Of a stretch of 64,000 nt of DNA, positions 47,802-57,600 are shown in pieces. Positions within the stretch are counted from its first letter, which is position 1. The number at the start of each line of letters is the position of its first letter. Below the pieces are notes generated by a model. It did no database searches. It was not told the DNA's origin and saw only the letters and a list, made by a program, of their open reading frames with translations. A program made the position numbers and the translations under genes. This DNA comes from Euglena gracilis (lineage: Eukaryota > Euglenida > Euglenophyceae > Euglenales). The stretch spans positions 19,298,714 to 19,362,713 of the forward strand of contig CP154957.1 of NCBI GenBank assembly GCA_039621445.1, in the 5' to 3' direction.

Positions 47802-50800
47802 GACCATTCGGGCTTCGCACCTTCAGGGGGTGAGACTGTGTGCACGACCCCTTTTTCAAATTTTTTCTTTGCCGAATCCACCGCCCCCAATCTCAGGTAA
47901 TGGGCTGAAAAAGCTGTGGCATTTTTCCACTGCCCAAGTTCACACACCTCCTCACTGGACAATCCCAGCTTTTTGTACATCAAAACTCCTGCCCCCCTGG
48001 TGCTGTGGGCTTTCCAGTGGGAAATGGGAATGCCAAAAGTGTCCAACAACTCCTTTGTCAAAGAATTGATTCTGTTGGATGACAAGGGTTTTTTGCCATC
48101 CAAACTCCACAACAGAGGGGCACCCTGGGGGATGAAAGATGTTCTTTCCACATACTCTCTCATCAAATGATATGGACTCAAAGATGGAATGGAATCAATC
48201 TTCAACACTTGCTCCCACTTTGGTGAAGGCCATCCCTTTCTCCTGACCAAAATGAAAATTTTTTCCCCCACCACTGAAATGGTTCTCTGGGTTCTGGCCA
48301 GGTCCACCCCCCTGTGAAGAGCCAAAAGTCTGAAAGACAGAATGATTCTCCATCTCAATTCCACGATGGACATGGCAGAAATTTTTGTATGGCTCTGCAA
48401 TTTCTGCAAAATGGGCAGGGGGTCCCAAAAAACAGCATACCTCTGCACTGAACGATTCCATTCCTTTTTTACTTTTGTCAGTAAAGGATGAAATCTGATG
48501 GATTCCCAACCAGGTAAATATTGCAGTGAGGCATACGCACATCGAGCATCGCTTTGTGACAGTTTGTGAAGGTCCAGCAGGGCAGTGGCCAGCTCCATCT
48601 TGGAGACTTGCAAGGGCTCCAATCCTTTCTGTTGCAAAATTACAAACAGTTTTCTGAATGCACTGTCATAACGTTTCAGTGGTCCCAAACTCCTCAGGAC
48701 ATTTTCAATGTCTTGATGTGACATTTTTTGCTGTTCCAAAAGGAACCTGATACCACTGTGCAAGCCAGGGGCCATTTTGGCTTTGGCATTGATTGCCCCC
48801 AAAAGTTGCTGAACATGCCTTCCCTGGGGGGTAAGACCAACATTCTTGTCCCTGGTTTGGACATTTTGATTAATAGGGGCCACCATGGACTTGAAACCCA
48901 CATGGGTGTCACCAAAAGACATTTCACCTGTTTGTTCAGCCTCAATCTGATGAGCCAGGGAAAAATTACTTTCCATGGGGGGTTGGCATAAACCTCTTTG
49001 GCTGAGCTCAGGTCGCATTTCAATGCATCCACCAGAAAAGCCTGGTGGTGTGGCCATCTGGCCACGAATTTTTGGAATTTTGCATTTCCTGGAGATGCAA
49101 ACATGTCTGTGTCTGGAGCAATGTCCTTTCTGAAGAACCTCAAAATTTTGCTGAACAGGTTTGGGCACAGGGTATAATCCCCCCTGTCTTGGTCCCACCT
49201 TGTGAGGGGGTCTGCCAACATTGCTGCTGAAGGAACCCACTGAACCTGCAACTGAACTTGGTTTTCCCAACACCAATGAAACAGGGGTTCCAAAATCTGA
49301 TTGAGGTGTGTTTTCCTGCCTCCCCATTTGGTAAGGTAACTCAATGCTACCTGATTGTCTACATTTAACAGCACTGTCTCCCCTGGCTGGGCAAATGCTT
49401 TTACTGTCTGAACAGCTGCCATCAGTTCTTTCACATTTATGTGTAAGCAATTTTTCTCCCTCCAAAATTCTTGGATGATTTGATTTTGGGATGAATCCAC
49501 TCCCCCCCATGCCCATGTGGAGGAATCTGAATGGAGCACCCTTTTTGCCTGTTGCAGGAAAGGCCTGCCCAGGCCTGGCTGCAAGTATGCCTTCAGCACT
49601 TTGATTTCCCCTTTCAGCTTTTCTGGAATGTCGATGCAAAAATCCCAGCCCCTTTCTTGGTGCATCTGGCTGAACTTTAAAAGCTCCTGGGTTACCAGCC
49701 TTAAAAATGGCAGAGCAGGGAGGTAGCTTCTGACTTGCCCCAGAATGCTGGCTATTTTTCTGCAACTTAGCTTTTGGGCCAGCACCACCTTGCCCAGTTC
49801 CTTTCTGATAGTTTTTAATTTGTGTGGGGGCACCTCCAGCTGACCTTTTTCCAAGTCTATGATGAACCCCAAATGCTGCAGCCTTTGTGTGGGAGTAAAC
49901 ACAGACTTTTTCTGGCTGACCTTGAACCCAGCCTCCCCTAATGTGTCCAGCATTTGCAGTAAATGTTTTTTCACCAAATTTTCTGTTGAACCAAACAGAA
50001 TGATGTCGTCCAAATAGACGAACACCTGCATTCCCTTTGACCTCCACAGTTTTAACAGAACTTTCATTAGGGACATGAACAATTTTGGGAGGGTGCTTAG
50101 GCCAAAACAGGCCCCCTGAAACTCCCACAGATCTGATCCCACTTGAATTCTGACAAATTTTTTGAAATCGTTTTCCAGACCCAGATGAAAGTATGCATCT
50201 TTCAAATCTAGTTTGACTGCCCAATCCCCCTTTTTTAGAGTGGGGAAAATTGTGGACATGTTTTCCAAAGTGAACTTCTCTGGACAGCAAAATTGATTTA
50301 GATCTCGACAATCTGTGATAAGTCGATGCTTGACCCCCTCCCCTTCTGGTTTGGACAACACAAACCAGGGTACCAGATGGGCAGTGTCTTGGGCATTTTG
50401 TACTTTTTTGGTTGCCCCACTTTCTTGGTACTCCTGCAAGATTTTGGAGGCCAGGCTGATTTCCTGCACTGACTTTTGCTGCTGCCTTTTTGACAGACAC
50501 AGGGGTAGGGGGTGGTCTGGCTGCACACCTTTTTGAATTAGTGCTACTACCCACTGATTTGCATTTTTCTGCCACCATGGCAGACAGTTTCTTAGCCTCT
50601 GAAACAGAGGCACCTTTTCCCATGCCCTTTCTCTGAAATCCAGGCTGTGAATGATTCCTCTCTCCCATTCCATGGGGGGGGAGTTTGTGCTGGGCCAGGC
50701 CCCTGTCCCCATGAGCCCTTGCCAGACTGGGGATGGCTTCAGAGCAGGGGTCAGCAGGGGGATTACCTCCTCCATGGAGCTCAGCTGGGGGGTCTCTCCC

Positions 50801-51952
50801 CCACTCCATTGATGGTCTGGCTGTGATGGCTTCACCCCTTCTTGGGGACTTTGATGCTTCAGGCTTTGATGCTTCAGGCTTTTCCCTTGCCTTTCCTGTG
50901 GGCATGAGTAGGGAGGGGGAAGATTCAGTAGGGTATCCATACCCCTTCTGCCATCCTGGGTTCTTCCACAGGCTGCCATAGCCTTTTCCTCTCCCCTTGC
51001 CTTGGCTGCCATAGCCTTTGCCTTTGCCCCACTTGAACTTAAATCCTTTGTTTCCTGTGGGGATGGGAAAATGAGACATAGAATGTCTTGAAAAGGCTGT
51101 TGTCAAGCCTGCTTGATTCAGAGCCCATTGGGCTTTGTCCACAGCCAAGTCTTCTTTGGTGAACAGCCCGTTGCTGGTGCTGGGGATTGCCCCTGGAATG
51201 CTGCACCTCTTCCTCTCCTTCAGCAGTGTCTGTTCCATCTCTGCTACAGCAAAAAACAATTGTTGTGCCAATACTTGATAATCTGGCTCCACACTGCCAT
51301 ACAGGCATGCCACCATCCTTTCCAGGTGTAACATCTTTTGTTGCCATGACTTCAATTGTTTATCCCAGGCCCCTTTGCCGTCTGCGTTGTGATTGTTATC
51401 CTCTGCACGACTTTTCATCCCGTTGTACCTGGGCAGCTCCCCCAGGACCATCTTCCAGGGGAGTCTCACTCCCTTTTCGACGTGCCGAAGGCACGCTGCC
51501 AGCTCTGGCGCCAGTGGCGCCAGTTCCTCCTGCCAGGGGAGCCGTTCTTCCGCGTCGTCGTTGTCGTTGTCCTCCTCGTCGTCTCCGTCCTCCTCCATCG
51601 CGGACCGCTCCGCTCGTGGCGTCATCCCTTTGTCTTTCTTCGAACTCTTCTCCAGCCAACGCTCCGCCAACTTGAACGCCACGTCCGCTGCTGTTTGCCC
51701 CAAGTCTATCAGTGGTACCTCCACACTTCCTGCCAACGCCACCGAGTACAAGAACGAATTCCTGTAGTCTCCGACTTGGCTGGAGACCATCGCCACCTGG
51801 GTTAACTCGTGGACCTTCTTTGCGCACTTCGTCGTATGCCAGCCGCCTCCCAGCCAGTTCTGCCCGGCCGCGATGACGGCGACGAGGGACTCCGGGGGCG
51901 ACTCCGCCAATAGCTTCGCCACCTTGTCCCCGTGAAGAAGAGCTCGCTCCAC
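47582..51952 (-). CDS. Gag-like / tyrosine recombinase ORF of element G (1,456 codons)
   Basis: One open frame. Residues 1-300: an Ala/Glu-rich gag-like region ending in a Gly/Lys-rich stretch (KWGKGKGYGSQGKGRGKGYG). Residues about 315-1,090 lie opposite the RT ORF in another frame and have no recognisable domain. Residues about 1,090-1,400: tyrosine recombinase, with catalytic-type Arg in HRGVDL (R1214), HSTR (1316-1319), W1342 and Tyr in SAHYLRL (Y1352). The C-terminal tail is Lys/Ser/Gly-rich and runs into the terminal hairpin. Whether the middle is translated as part of one protein or the recombinase is expressed separately cannot be told. Confidence 0.85.
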   Translation of the reverse strand: MERALLHGDKVAKLLAESPPESLVAVIAAGQNWLGGGWHTTKCAKKVHELTQVAMVSSQVGDYRNSFLYSVALAGSVEVPLIDLGQTAADVAFKLAERWLEKSSKKDKGMTPRAERSAMEEDGDDEEDNDNDDAEERLPWQEELAPLAPELAACLRHVEKGVRLPWKMVLGELPRYNGMKSRAEDNNHNADGKGAWDKQLKSWQQKMLHLERMVACLYGSVEPDYQVLAQQLFFAVAEMEQTLLKERKRCSIPGAIPSTSNGLFTKEDLAVDKAQWALNQAGLTTAFSRHSMSHFPIPTGNKGFKFKWGKGKGYGSQGKGRGKGYGSLWKNPGWQKGYGYPTESSPSLLMPTGKAREKPEASKPEASKSPRRGEAITARPSMEWGRDPPAELHGGGNPPADPCSEAIPSLARAHGDRGLAQHKLPPHGMGERNHSQPGFQRKGMGKGASVSEAKKLSAMVAEKCKSVGSSTNSKRCAARPPPTPVSVKKAAAKVSAGNQPGLQNLAGVPRKWGNQKSTKCPRHCPSGTLVCVVQTRRGGGQASTYHRLSRSKSILLSREVHFGKHVHNFPHSKKGGLGSQTRFERCILSSGSGKRFQKICQNSSGIRSVGVSGGLFWPKHPPKIVHVPNESSVKTVEVKGNAGVRLFGRHHSVWFNRKFGEKTFTANAGHIRGGWVQGQPEKVCVYSHTKAAAFGVHHRLGKRSAGGAPTQIKNYQKGTGQGGAGPKAKLQKNSQHSGASQKLPPCSAIFKAGNPGAFKVQPDAPRKGLGFLHRHSRKAERGNQSAEGILAARPGQAFPATGKKGAPFRFLHMGMGGSGFIPKSNHPRILEGEKLLTHKCERTDGSCSDSKSICPARGDSAVKCRQSGSIELPYQMGRQENTPQSDFGTPVSLVLGKPSSVAGSVGSFSSNVGRPPHKVGPRQGGLYPVPKPVQQNFEVLQKGHCSRHRHVCISRKCKIPKIRGQMATPPGFSGGCIEMRPELSQRGLCQPPMESNFSLAHQIEAEQTGEMSFGDTHVGFKSMVAPINQNVQTRDKNVGLTPQGRHVQQLLGAINAKAKMAPGLHSGIRFLLEQQKMSHQDIENVLRSLGPLKRYDSAFRKLFVILQQKGLEPLQVSKMELATALLDLHKLSQSDARCAYASLQYLPGWESIRFHPLLTKVKKEWNRSVQRYAVFWDPLPILQKLQSHTKISAMSIVELRWRIILSFRLLALHRGVDLARTQRTISVVGEKIFILVRRKGWPSPKWEQVLKIDSIPSLSPYHLMREYVERTSFIPQGAPLLWSLDGKKPLSSNRINSLTKELLDTFGIPISHWKAHSTRGAGVLMYKKLGLSSEEVCELGQWKNATAFSAHYLRLGAVDSAKKKFEKGVVHTVSPPEGAKPEWSSTPGKDDQGGSDHEGGAQEGGEPTQPTRKRKTSSGGGERKRPCSRAGGPLRFTFAKSVSESTSSPTPAPKSQ
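48694..51012 (-). CDS. Reverse transcriptase - RNase H - methyltransferase-like ORF of element G
   Basis: 772 codons, nested wholly within the gag/recombinase ORF in another frame. RT: WFVLSKPEGEGVKHRLITDC, KLDLKDAYFHLGL, FGLSTLPKLF and YLDD (333-336). RNase H: HSDSSTWAWGG (D496), NVKELMA (E529), LNVDNQVAL (D552), MLADPLTR (D601). The module is DTDMFASPGN (634-643), VYANPPWKVI (about 674-683) and LLVTPMW. RT is distinct from A and B and of DIRS type. The first ~175 residues look out of frame, so translation may begin inside, or by frameshift from gag. Confidence 0.92.
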   Translation of the reverse strand: MAAKARGEEKAMAACGRTQDGRRGMDTLLNLPPPYSCPQERQGKSLKHQSLKHQSPQEGVKPSQPDHQWSGGETPQLSSMEEVIPLLTPALKPSPVWQGLMGTGAWPSTNSPPMEWERGIIHSLDFRERAWEKVPLFQRLRNCLPWWQKNANQWVVALIQKGVQPDHPLPLCLSKRQQQKSVQEISLASKILQEYQESGATKKVQNAQDTAHLVPWFVLSKPEGEGVKHRLITDCRDLNQFCCPEKFTLENMSTIFPTLKKGDWAVKLDLKDAYFHLGLENDFKKFVRIQVGSDLWEFQGACFGLSTLPKLFMSLMKVLLKLWRSKGMQVFVYLDDIILFGSTENLVKKHLLQMLDTLGEAGFKVSQKKSVFTPTQRLQHLGFIIDLEKGQLEVPPHKLKTIRKELGKVVLAQKLSCRKIASILGQVRSYLPALPFLRLVTQELLKFSQMHQERGWDFCIDIPEKLKGEIKVLKAYLQPGLGRPFLQQAKRVLHSDSSTWAWGGVDSSQNQIIQEFWREKNCLHINVKELMAAVQTVKAFAQPGETVLLNVDNQVALSYLTKWGGRKTHLNQILEPLFHWCWENQVQLQVQWVPSAAMLADPLTRWDQDRGDYTLCPNLFSKILRFFRKDIAPDTDMFASPGNAKFQKFVARWPHHQAFLVDALKCDLSSAKEVYANPPWKVIFPWLIRLRLNKQVKCLLVTPMWVSSPWWPLLIKMSKPGTRMLVLPPREGMFSNFWGQSMPKPKWPLACTVVSGSFWNSKKCHIKTLKMS

Positions 51953-52035
51953 GAATTGTTGAAAACTGATTCATCCTCTGATGTCAAGATTTCTGCGTAC
52001 GTTGCCATTTTGATGTTGTCGAAGGACGTTAATAT

Positions 52036-52155
52036 CCGCCAACTCCGGCACCAAAAAGCAGTAAGAAGCACCCCGCCAAAAGAACACAAACAACAAAACA
52101 GCCGGCACACAAAGCAGGATCTCACCCCCTGAAGGTGCGAAGCCCGAATGGTCGG
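52036..52155. repeat. DIRS internal complementary region-like block
   Basis: Reverse complement of pieces of the 47,506-47,612 and 47,800-47,838 terminal sequences joined together, as expected if it templates the join of the element's ends. Confidence 0.65.
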
Positions 52156-52246
52156 TGCCCAAGGTGCCCTGGAAAATGCCCCGACCCCCCTAATTTTAGT
52201 GCACAATCAGGCCTCACAAGGGCAAAGTGCGGAGCCCGAGGTGTTT

Positions 52247-52606
52247 CGTACCCCCTCGAGGAAAACCGACCAGGGAGGAAGGGACACCGAGGGCGAAGTA
52301 CAAAGACCTTGTGAGCCCGACCCCCCCGCCCGTAAAAGAAAATTTGTCTTCAAAAGCCCTCGGTCAGCAAATGGGGGCCAGGGGGGGCAGAGGGGGGGGG
52401 GACCCCCAGGGGCAAGAAGTCACGGCGCCAAGTCGGAGCAGCATCGTCAGCAAACTCCGGCGAGGCGGCGCGAAGCAGGGACTCCTAACCCGACGCACCC
52501 AAACAATCCAAACACCTCCGGAGAGCAAGGCATGGCCCCACAAGGTCTTTGTGCTTCGCCCTCAGTGCCCCTTCCTCCCTGGTCGGTTTTTCCTCGAGGG
52601 AGTACG
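52247..52606. repeat. Right-hand hairpin terminus of element G
   Basis: Arms 52,247-52,312 and 52,541-52,606 are inverted copies (CCCTCGAGGAAAA, GACCAGGGAGGAAG) around a G-run-rich loop. Related to, but diverged from, the left hairpin. Confidence 0.8.
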
Positions 52607-54433
52607 ATAGCCTTCTCTTCTTATTTCAGCGGGGCTCTTGGAAAGTGTTTATGCACTTGAGGCAGCACGCTTTTTCGATTCTCTTAAGCACCCCGCTTAC
52701 GAAATTTCCGACGGGCGAATTTCTCCGAAGGCTGGGCGTTTCTGCTGGGCCAGCCTCCAGACTGTCTATGGCAGGACTTGCGCTGTCCATCCCCCCCTTT
52801 GGGGCAGGTCCCAAAAAGGTATCAAAAAAAAGATCAAAAAAAAAAGGCTAGCAGATGTTTTCGGGGAGCAGAAATGCCAGAACATCACTGGTTGCTGTTT
52901 GGCGATGATGTGAAAAAATATTTTCCAAAAATGAAAAGAATGGAAATTTTTCCTGCAAAATCATTTCATGCAAAAAATCACGTGGCATCTCAAAGTTTTG
53001 GCTTGGATTTTTTCCCCTCTCTAGTTTGGTTTTTCGATCCATTTCACAAGTTTGAAAGTTTTTTTGAGGTGACCATGGTGTGCATGGTTTTCCCTGCCAA
53101 GCGTCCCTTTCGCACGGAGGCGGAATGCGCACGCTTTTTTTGCCCTTTGTAATTAAATATTGGAGGGTCAGGGGGTGAAAAAAAAATCTCTTTCTGGCTG
53201 CCATCAGCCATCGCTTCCTAATTTTGCCACCGTTTTGTCGTTCCAGCCCTGGTAGTTGCTCAGGTTTGAGGGATGGAAGAATGATTGTTGAAAAAAGAAA
53301 AGATGGGAAGGAAAGAGTTTCAAAGTGAGACATTGAAGAAATTCATCAAATTCTCTGTATTGGACTGGGATGATGACAAACGACACCACACGACACGGTA
53401 TACATTCAGCATCGCGACTTCAACACTGCTCCCCAGCGATTATCAACAGGCTGATATCCTCTGCTGCAAACTGACAAAACACACAAGCACAGCCCTATCC
53501 CAGGTGGGACCCTCCCCAAAGGGGGGAAAAAGGTGGTCTTCACAGTTGTGAACTTCTTCTAAACCCCCCCAAATAAAAGTGCGGGGCCGCTACAAGCACA
53601 CCACAAAAAAAATAAAAGTGCAACCCCCATTTTGAAGGGTTTTCTGCAAGAAATCAATAAAAATCGCACAGGTGGTGTCCAAATAGAAGCGCACCCCCGC
53701 CGGAGGCGGCGGTCCACTACAAGCGCACCCGTGCTTCTTTTAAGGGGGGGGGTTGATGCGTCGTAGAAGTCGGATCAGTGGGTTGACTCACCCACCCATC
53801 CACCCACCCAAAGTCACCCGAAAACCCTTGAAAAATAATTTCCGGCCCAGAATTTGGCAGAGTTGGACTGACCAATGGGGCACCTCCTCAGGGGGGGGGG
53901 GCAGGGGTTTGAGGCCCCAAAGCACCCACCCCCCACAAAAACTCTCACTCACCCCGAGGGGGTCCTCCCCTCATTAAATGCAGTTTTCATTCTGGTGGAA
54001 ACTGCTGCACCTCGGCAGGGATAACTGCCTGGTTGTCACAAAGCGACCATGCAAAGGAGGAGGAGGTGACGGATGCGGGACCGGAGGATTGGGGAATGGA
54101 ATGGAGAGGGAGGAGGCTTCTGTTTAAGACCCAGCCCGGCGCGAGACTCCCACAAAACATCCCCTGGGGGGACAGGGACGCCTCAAATATCGGGCTGTCT
54201 GCATTCCCCAAAAATTCGTTCGCTTCGCGCTGAACCCCATACCTGGGACTCTAGTCAGGCCCCCCCCCCAAATTCCCATGGGGTCCGGCCTAAACCCCCC
54301 CAAAATAAAACCCCCCAAAATAAGTCCCCCCCAAAATAAGACCCCTCCTGGGCCGATCGAGCAAAAATCCAAAAATAACCAGGTTTTGAATAGTGCTGAG
54401 CTCTTTATAAGCGCGCCCCCACCCCTTCATTGA
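52607..54433. other. Unannotated stretch with C-run repeats
   Basis: Short open frames only. C-run plus AAATAAAAGTGC and AAATAGAAGCGCACC (53,560-53,740), CACCCACC runs (53,788) and C-run/AAAATAA. direct repeats (54,295-54,350) resemble the poly-C repeat family of the left side of the window. Confidence 0.5.
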
Positions 54434-54635
54434 CCCCGGCCCGGCCGGCCAGCGGCCCGGCGGCCCAGCGGCCCAGCTGGCGGCCCGGCGGCCCAGCGGC
54501 CCGGCTGGCGGCCCGGCGGCCCGGCGGCCCGGCCGGCGGCCCGGCTGGCGGTCCGGCTGGCCCGGCTGGCGGCCCGGCGGCCCGGCTGGCAGCCCGGCTG
54601 GCGGCCCGGCTGGCGGCCCGGCCGGCCCGGCCTGG
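54434..54635 (+). repeat. GC-rich minisatellite of GGCCCGGC..GGC words
   Basis: About 200 bp of GGCGGCCCGGC and TGGCGGCCCGGC variants with few A/T. It lies at the edge of the 163-bp satellite. Long open frames here (Pro/Ala/Arg-Gly) are compositional. Confidence 0.9.
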
Positions 54636-54644
54636 GCATGGGAG

Positions 54645-57600
54645 GGGGTTGAAAAACGCTCATTTTCGAGTTTTTTTCGACTTTTTTTTGACCCGGTTTT
54701 GACCCAAAGTCAGTAGGTCGGCGGCCCAAAACGGGGCGCTGGCGGGTCGAAAAACGCTCATTTTCGGCTCAAAAACAGTTTTTCCGGGTCCGGGAGGCCA
54801 AAAAAAACATCGTTTTGGGCAAAAAAAATTTTCGATTTTTTTCGACTTTTTTGACCCGGTTTTGGTCCGAAGTCAATGGGTTGGCGGGCCAAAACGGGGC
54901 ACTGGCGGGTTGAAAAACGCTCATTTTCGGCTCGAAAACAGTTTTTCCGGGAGGCTAAAAAACATCGTTTTGGGCAAAAAAAAAATTCGATTTTTTCGAC
55001 TTTTTTGACCCGGTTTTGGCCCAAAGTCAATGGGTTGGCGGCCCAAAACGGGGCGCTGGCGGGTCGAAAAACGCTCATTTTCGGCTCAAAAACAAGTTTT
55101 TCCGGGTCCAGGAGGCCAAACAAACATCGTTTTACGCAAAAAAAAAATTTTCGATTTTTTTCGACTTTTTTGACCCGGTTTTGGTCCGAAGTCAATGGGT
55201 TGGCGGCCCAAAACGGGGTGGCGGGTCGAAAAACGCTCATTTTCGGCTCAAAAACAAGTTTTTCCGGGTCCAGGAGGCCAAACAAACATCGTTTTAGGCA
55301 AAAAAAAAATTTTCGATGTTTTTCGACTTTTTTGACCCGGTTTTGGCCTGAAGTCAATGGGTCGGCGGCCCAAAACGGGGCGCCGGCGGGTCGAAAAACG
55401 CTCGTTTTCGGCTCGAAAACAGTTTTTCTGGGTCCGGGAGGCCAAAAAGCATCGTTTTGGGCGAAAAAAAATTTTTCGATTTTTTTCGACTTTTTCGACC
55501 CGGTTTTGACCCAAAGTCAATGGGTCGGCGGCCCAAAAGGGGGCGCCGGCGGGTCGAAAACGCTCGTTTTCGGCTCGAAAACAGTTTTTCCGGGTCCGGG
55601 AGGCCAAAAAACATCGTTTTGGGCAAAAAAAATTTTTTCGATTTTTTTCGACTTTTTTGACCCGGTTTTGACCCAAAGTCAATGGGTCGGCGGCCCAAAA
55701 CGGGGCGCCGGCGGGTCGAAAAACGCTCGTTTTCGGCTCGAAAACAGTTTTTCCGGGTCCGGGAGGCCCAAAAACATCGTTTCGGGCAAAAAAATTTTTT
55801 TCGATTTTTTTCGACTTTTTTGACCCGGTTTTGACCCAAAGTCAATGGGTCGGCGGCCCAGAACGGGGCACCGGCGGGTCGAAAAACGCTCGTTTTCGGC
55901 TCGAAAACAGTTTTTCCAGGTCCGGGAGGCCAAAAAGCATCGTTTCGGGCGAAAAAATTTTTTTCGATTTTTTTCGACTTTTTTGACCCGGTTTTGACCC
56001 AAAGTCGGCGGCCCAAAACGGGGCGCCGGCGGGTCGAAAAACGCTCGTTTTCGGCTCGAAAACGGTTTTTCCGGGTCCGGGAGGCCAAAAAACATCGTTT
56101 CGGGCGAAAAAAATTTTTTCGCTTTTTTTCGACTTTTTTGACCCGGTTTTGACCCGAAGTCAATGGGTCGGCGGCCCAGAACGGGGCGCCGGCGGGTCGA
56201 AAAACGCTCGTTTTCGGCTCGAAAACAGTTTTTCCGGGTCCGGGAGGCCAAAAAACATCGTTTCGGGCGAAAAAATTTTTTTCGATTTTTTTCGACTTTT
56301 TTGACCGGTTTTGACCCAAAGTCAATGGGTCGGCGGCCCAAAACGGGGCGCCGGCGGGTCGAAAAACGCTCGTTTTCGGCTCGAAAACAGTTTTTCCGGG
56401 TCCGGGAGGCCAAAAAACATCGTTTTGGGAAAAAAAAATTTTTTCGATTTTTTTCGACTTTTTTGACCCGGTTTTGACCCAAAGTCAATGGGTCGGCGGC
56501 CCAAAACGGGGCGCCGGCGGGTCGAAAAACGCTCGTTTTCGGCTCGAAAACAGTTTTTCCGGGTCCGGGAGGCCAAAAAGCATCGTTTCGGGCGAAAAAA
56601 ATTTTTTCGATTTTTTTCGACTTTTTTGACCCGGTTTTGACCCAAAGTCAATGGGTCGGCGGCCCAAAACGGGGCCCCGGCGGGTCGAAAAACGCTCGTT
56701 TTCGGCTCGAAAACGGTTTTTCCGGGTCCGGGAGGCCAAAAAACATCGTGTCGGGCGAAAAAAATTTTTTCGCTTTTTTTCGACTTTTTTGACCCGGTTT
56801 TGACCCGAAGTCAATGGGTCGGCGGCCCAGAACGGGGCGCCGGCGGGTCGAAAAACGCTCGTTTTCGGCTCGAAAACAGTTTTTCCGGGTCCGGGAGGCC
56901 AAAAAACATCGTTTCGGGCGAAAAAATTTTTTTCGATTTTTTTCGACTTTTTTGACCGGTTTTTACCCAAAGTCAATGGGTCGGCGGCCCAAAACGGGGC
57001 GCCGGCGGGTCGAAAAACGCTCGTTTTCGGCTCGAAAACAGTTTTTCCGGGTCCGGGAGGCCAAAAAACATCGTTTTGGGCAAAAAAAAATTTTTCGATT
57101 TTTTTCGACTTTTTTGACCCGGTTTTGACCCAAAGTCAATGGGTCGGCGGCCCAGAACGGGGCACCGGCGGGTCGAAAAACGCTCGTTTTCGGCTCGAAA
57201 ACAGTTTTTCCAGGTCCGGGAGGCCAAAAAGCATCGTTTCGGGCGAAAAAAATTTTTTCGATTTTTTTCGACTTTTTTGACCCGGTTTTGACCCAAAGTC
57301 AATGGGTCGGCGGCCCAAAACGGGGCGCCGGCGGGTCGAAAAACGCTCGTTTTCGGCTCGAAAACGGTTTTTCCGGGTCCGGGAGGCCAAAAAACATCGT
57401 TTCGGGCGAAAAAAATTTTTTCGCTTTTTTTCGACTTTTTTGACCCGGTTTTGACCCGAAGTCAATGGGTCGGCGGCCCAGAACGGGGCGCCGGCGGGTC
57501 GAAAAACGCTCGTTTTCGGCTCGAAAACAGTTTTTCCGGGTCCGGGAGGCCAAAAAACATCGTTTCGGGCAAAAAAAAATTTTTCGATTTTTTTCGACTT

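Larger units (their letters stand above)
47459..52606 (-). mobile_element. Element G: near-complete DIRS-like tyrosine-recombinase retrotransposon
   Basis: Bounded by hairpins (47,459-47,801; 52,247-52,606). A block at 52,036-52,155 is complementary to parts of the left terminus (GCAGTAAGAAGCACCCCGCC and GAAGGTGCGAAGCCCGAATG), in the manner of the inverted repeats and internal complementary region of DIRS elements. It encodes gag-like protein, RT, RNase H, methyltransferase-like module and tyrosine recombinase; DIRS elements integrate by the recombinase, without integrase or target duplications. All key residues seen are intact. Confidence 0.9.

Noticed and set aside
53285-53551. 88-codon ORF with a charged N-terminus
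   Set aside because: No recognisable motif, no splice or start context better than chance, and similar-sized frames occur on the other strand.
54434-54729. Pro/Ala/Gly/Arg-rich ORFs on both strands near the satellite edge
   Set aside because: They come from the GGCCCGGC minisatellite and are open in several frames at once.
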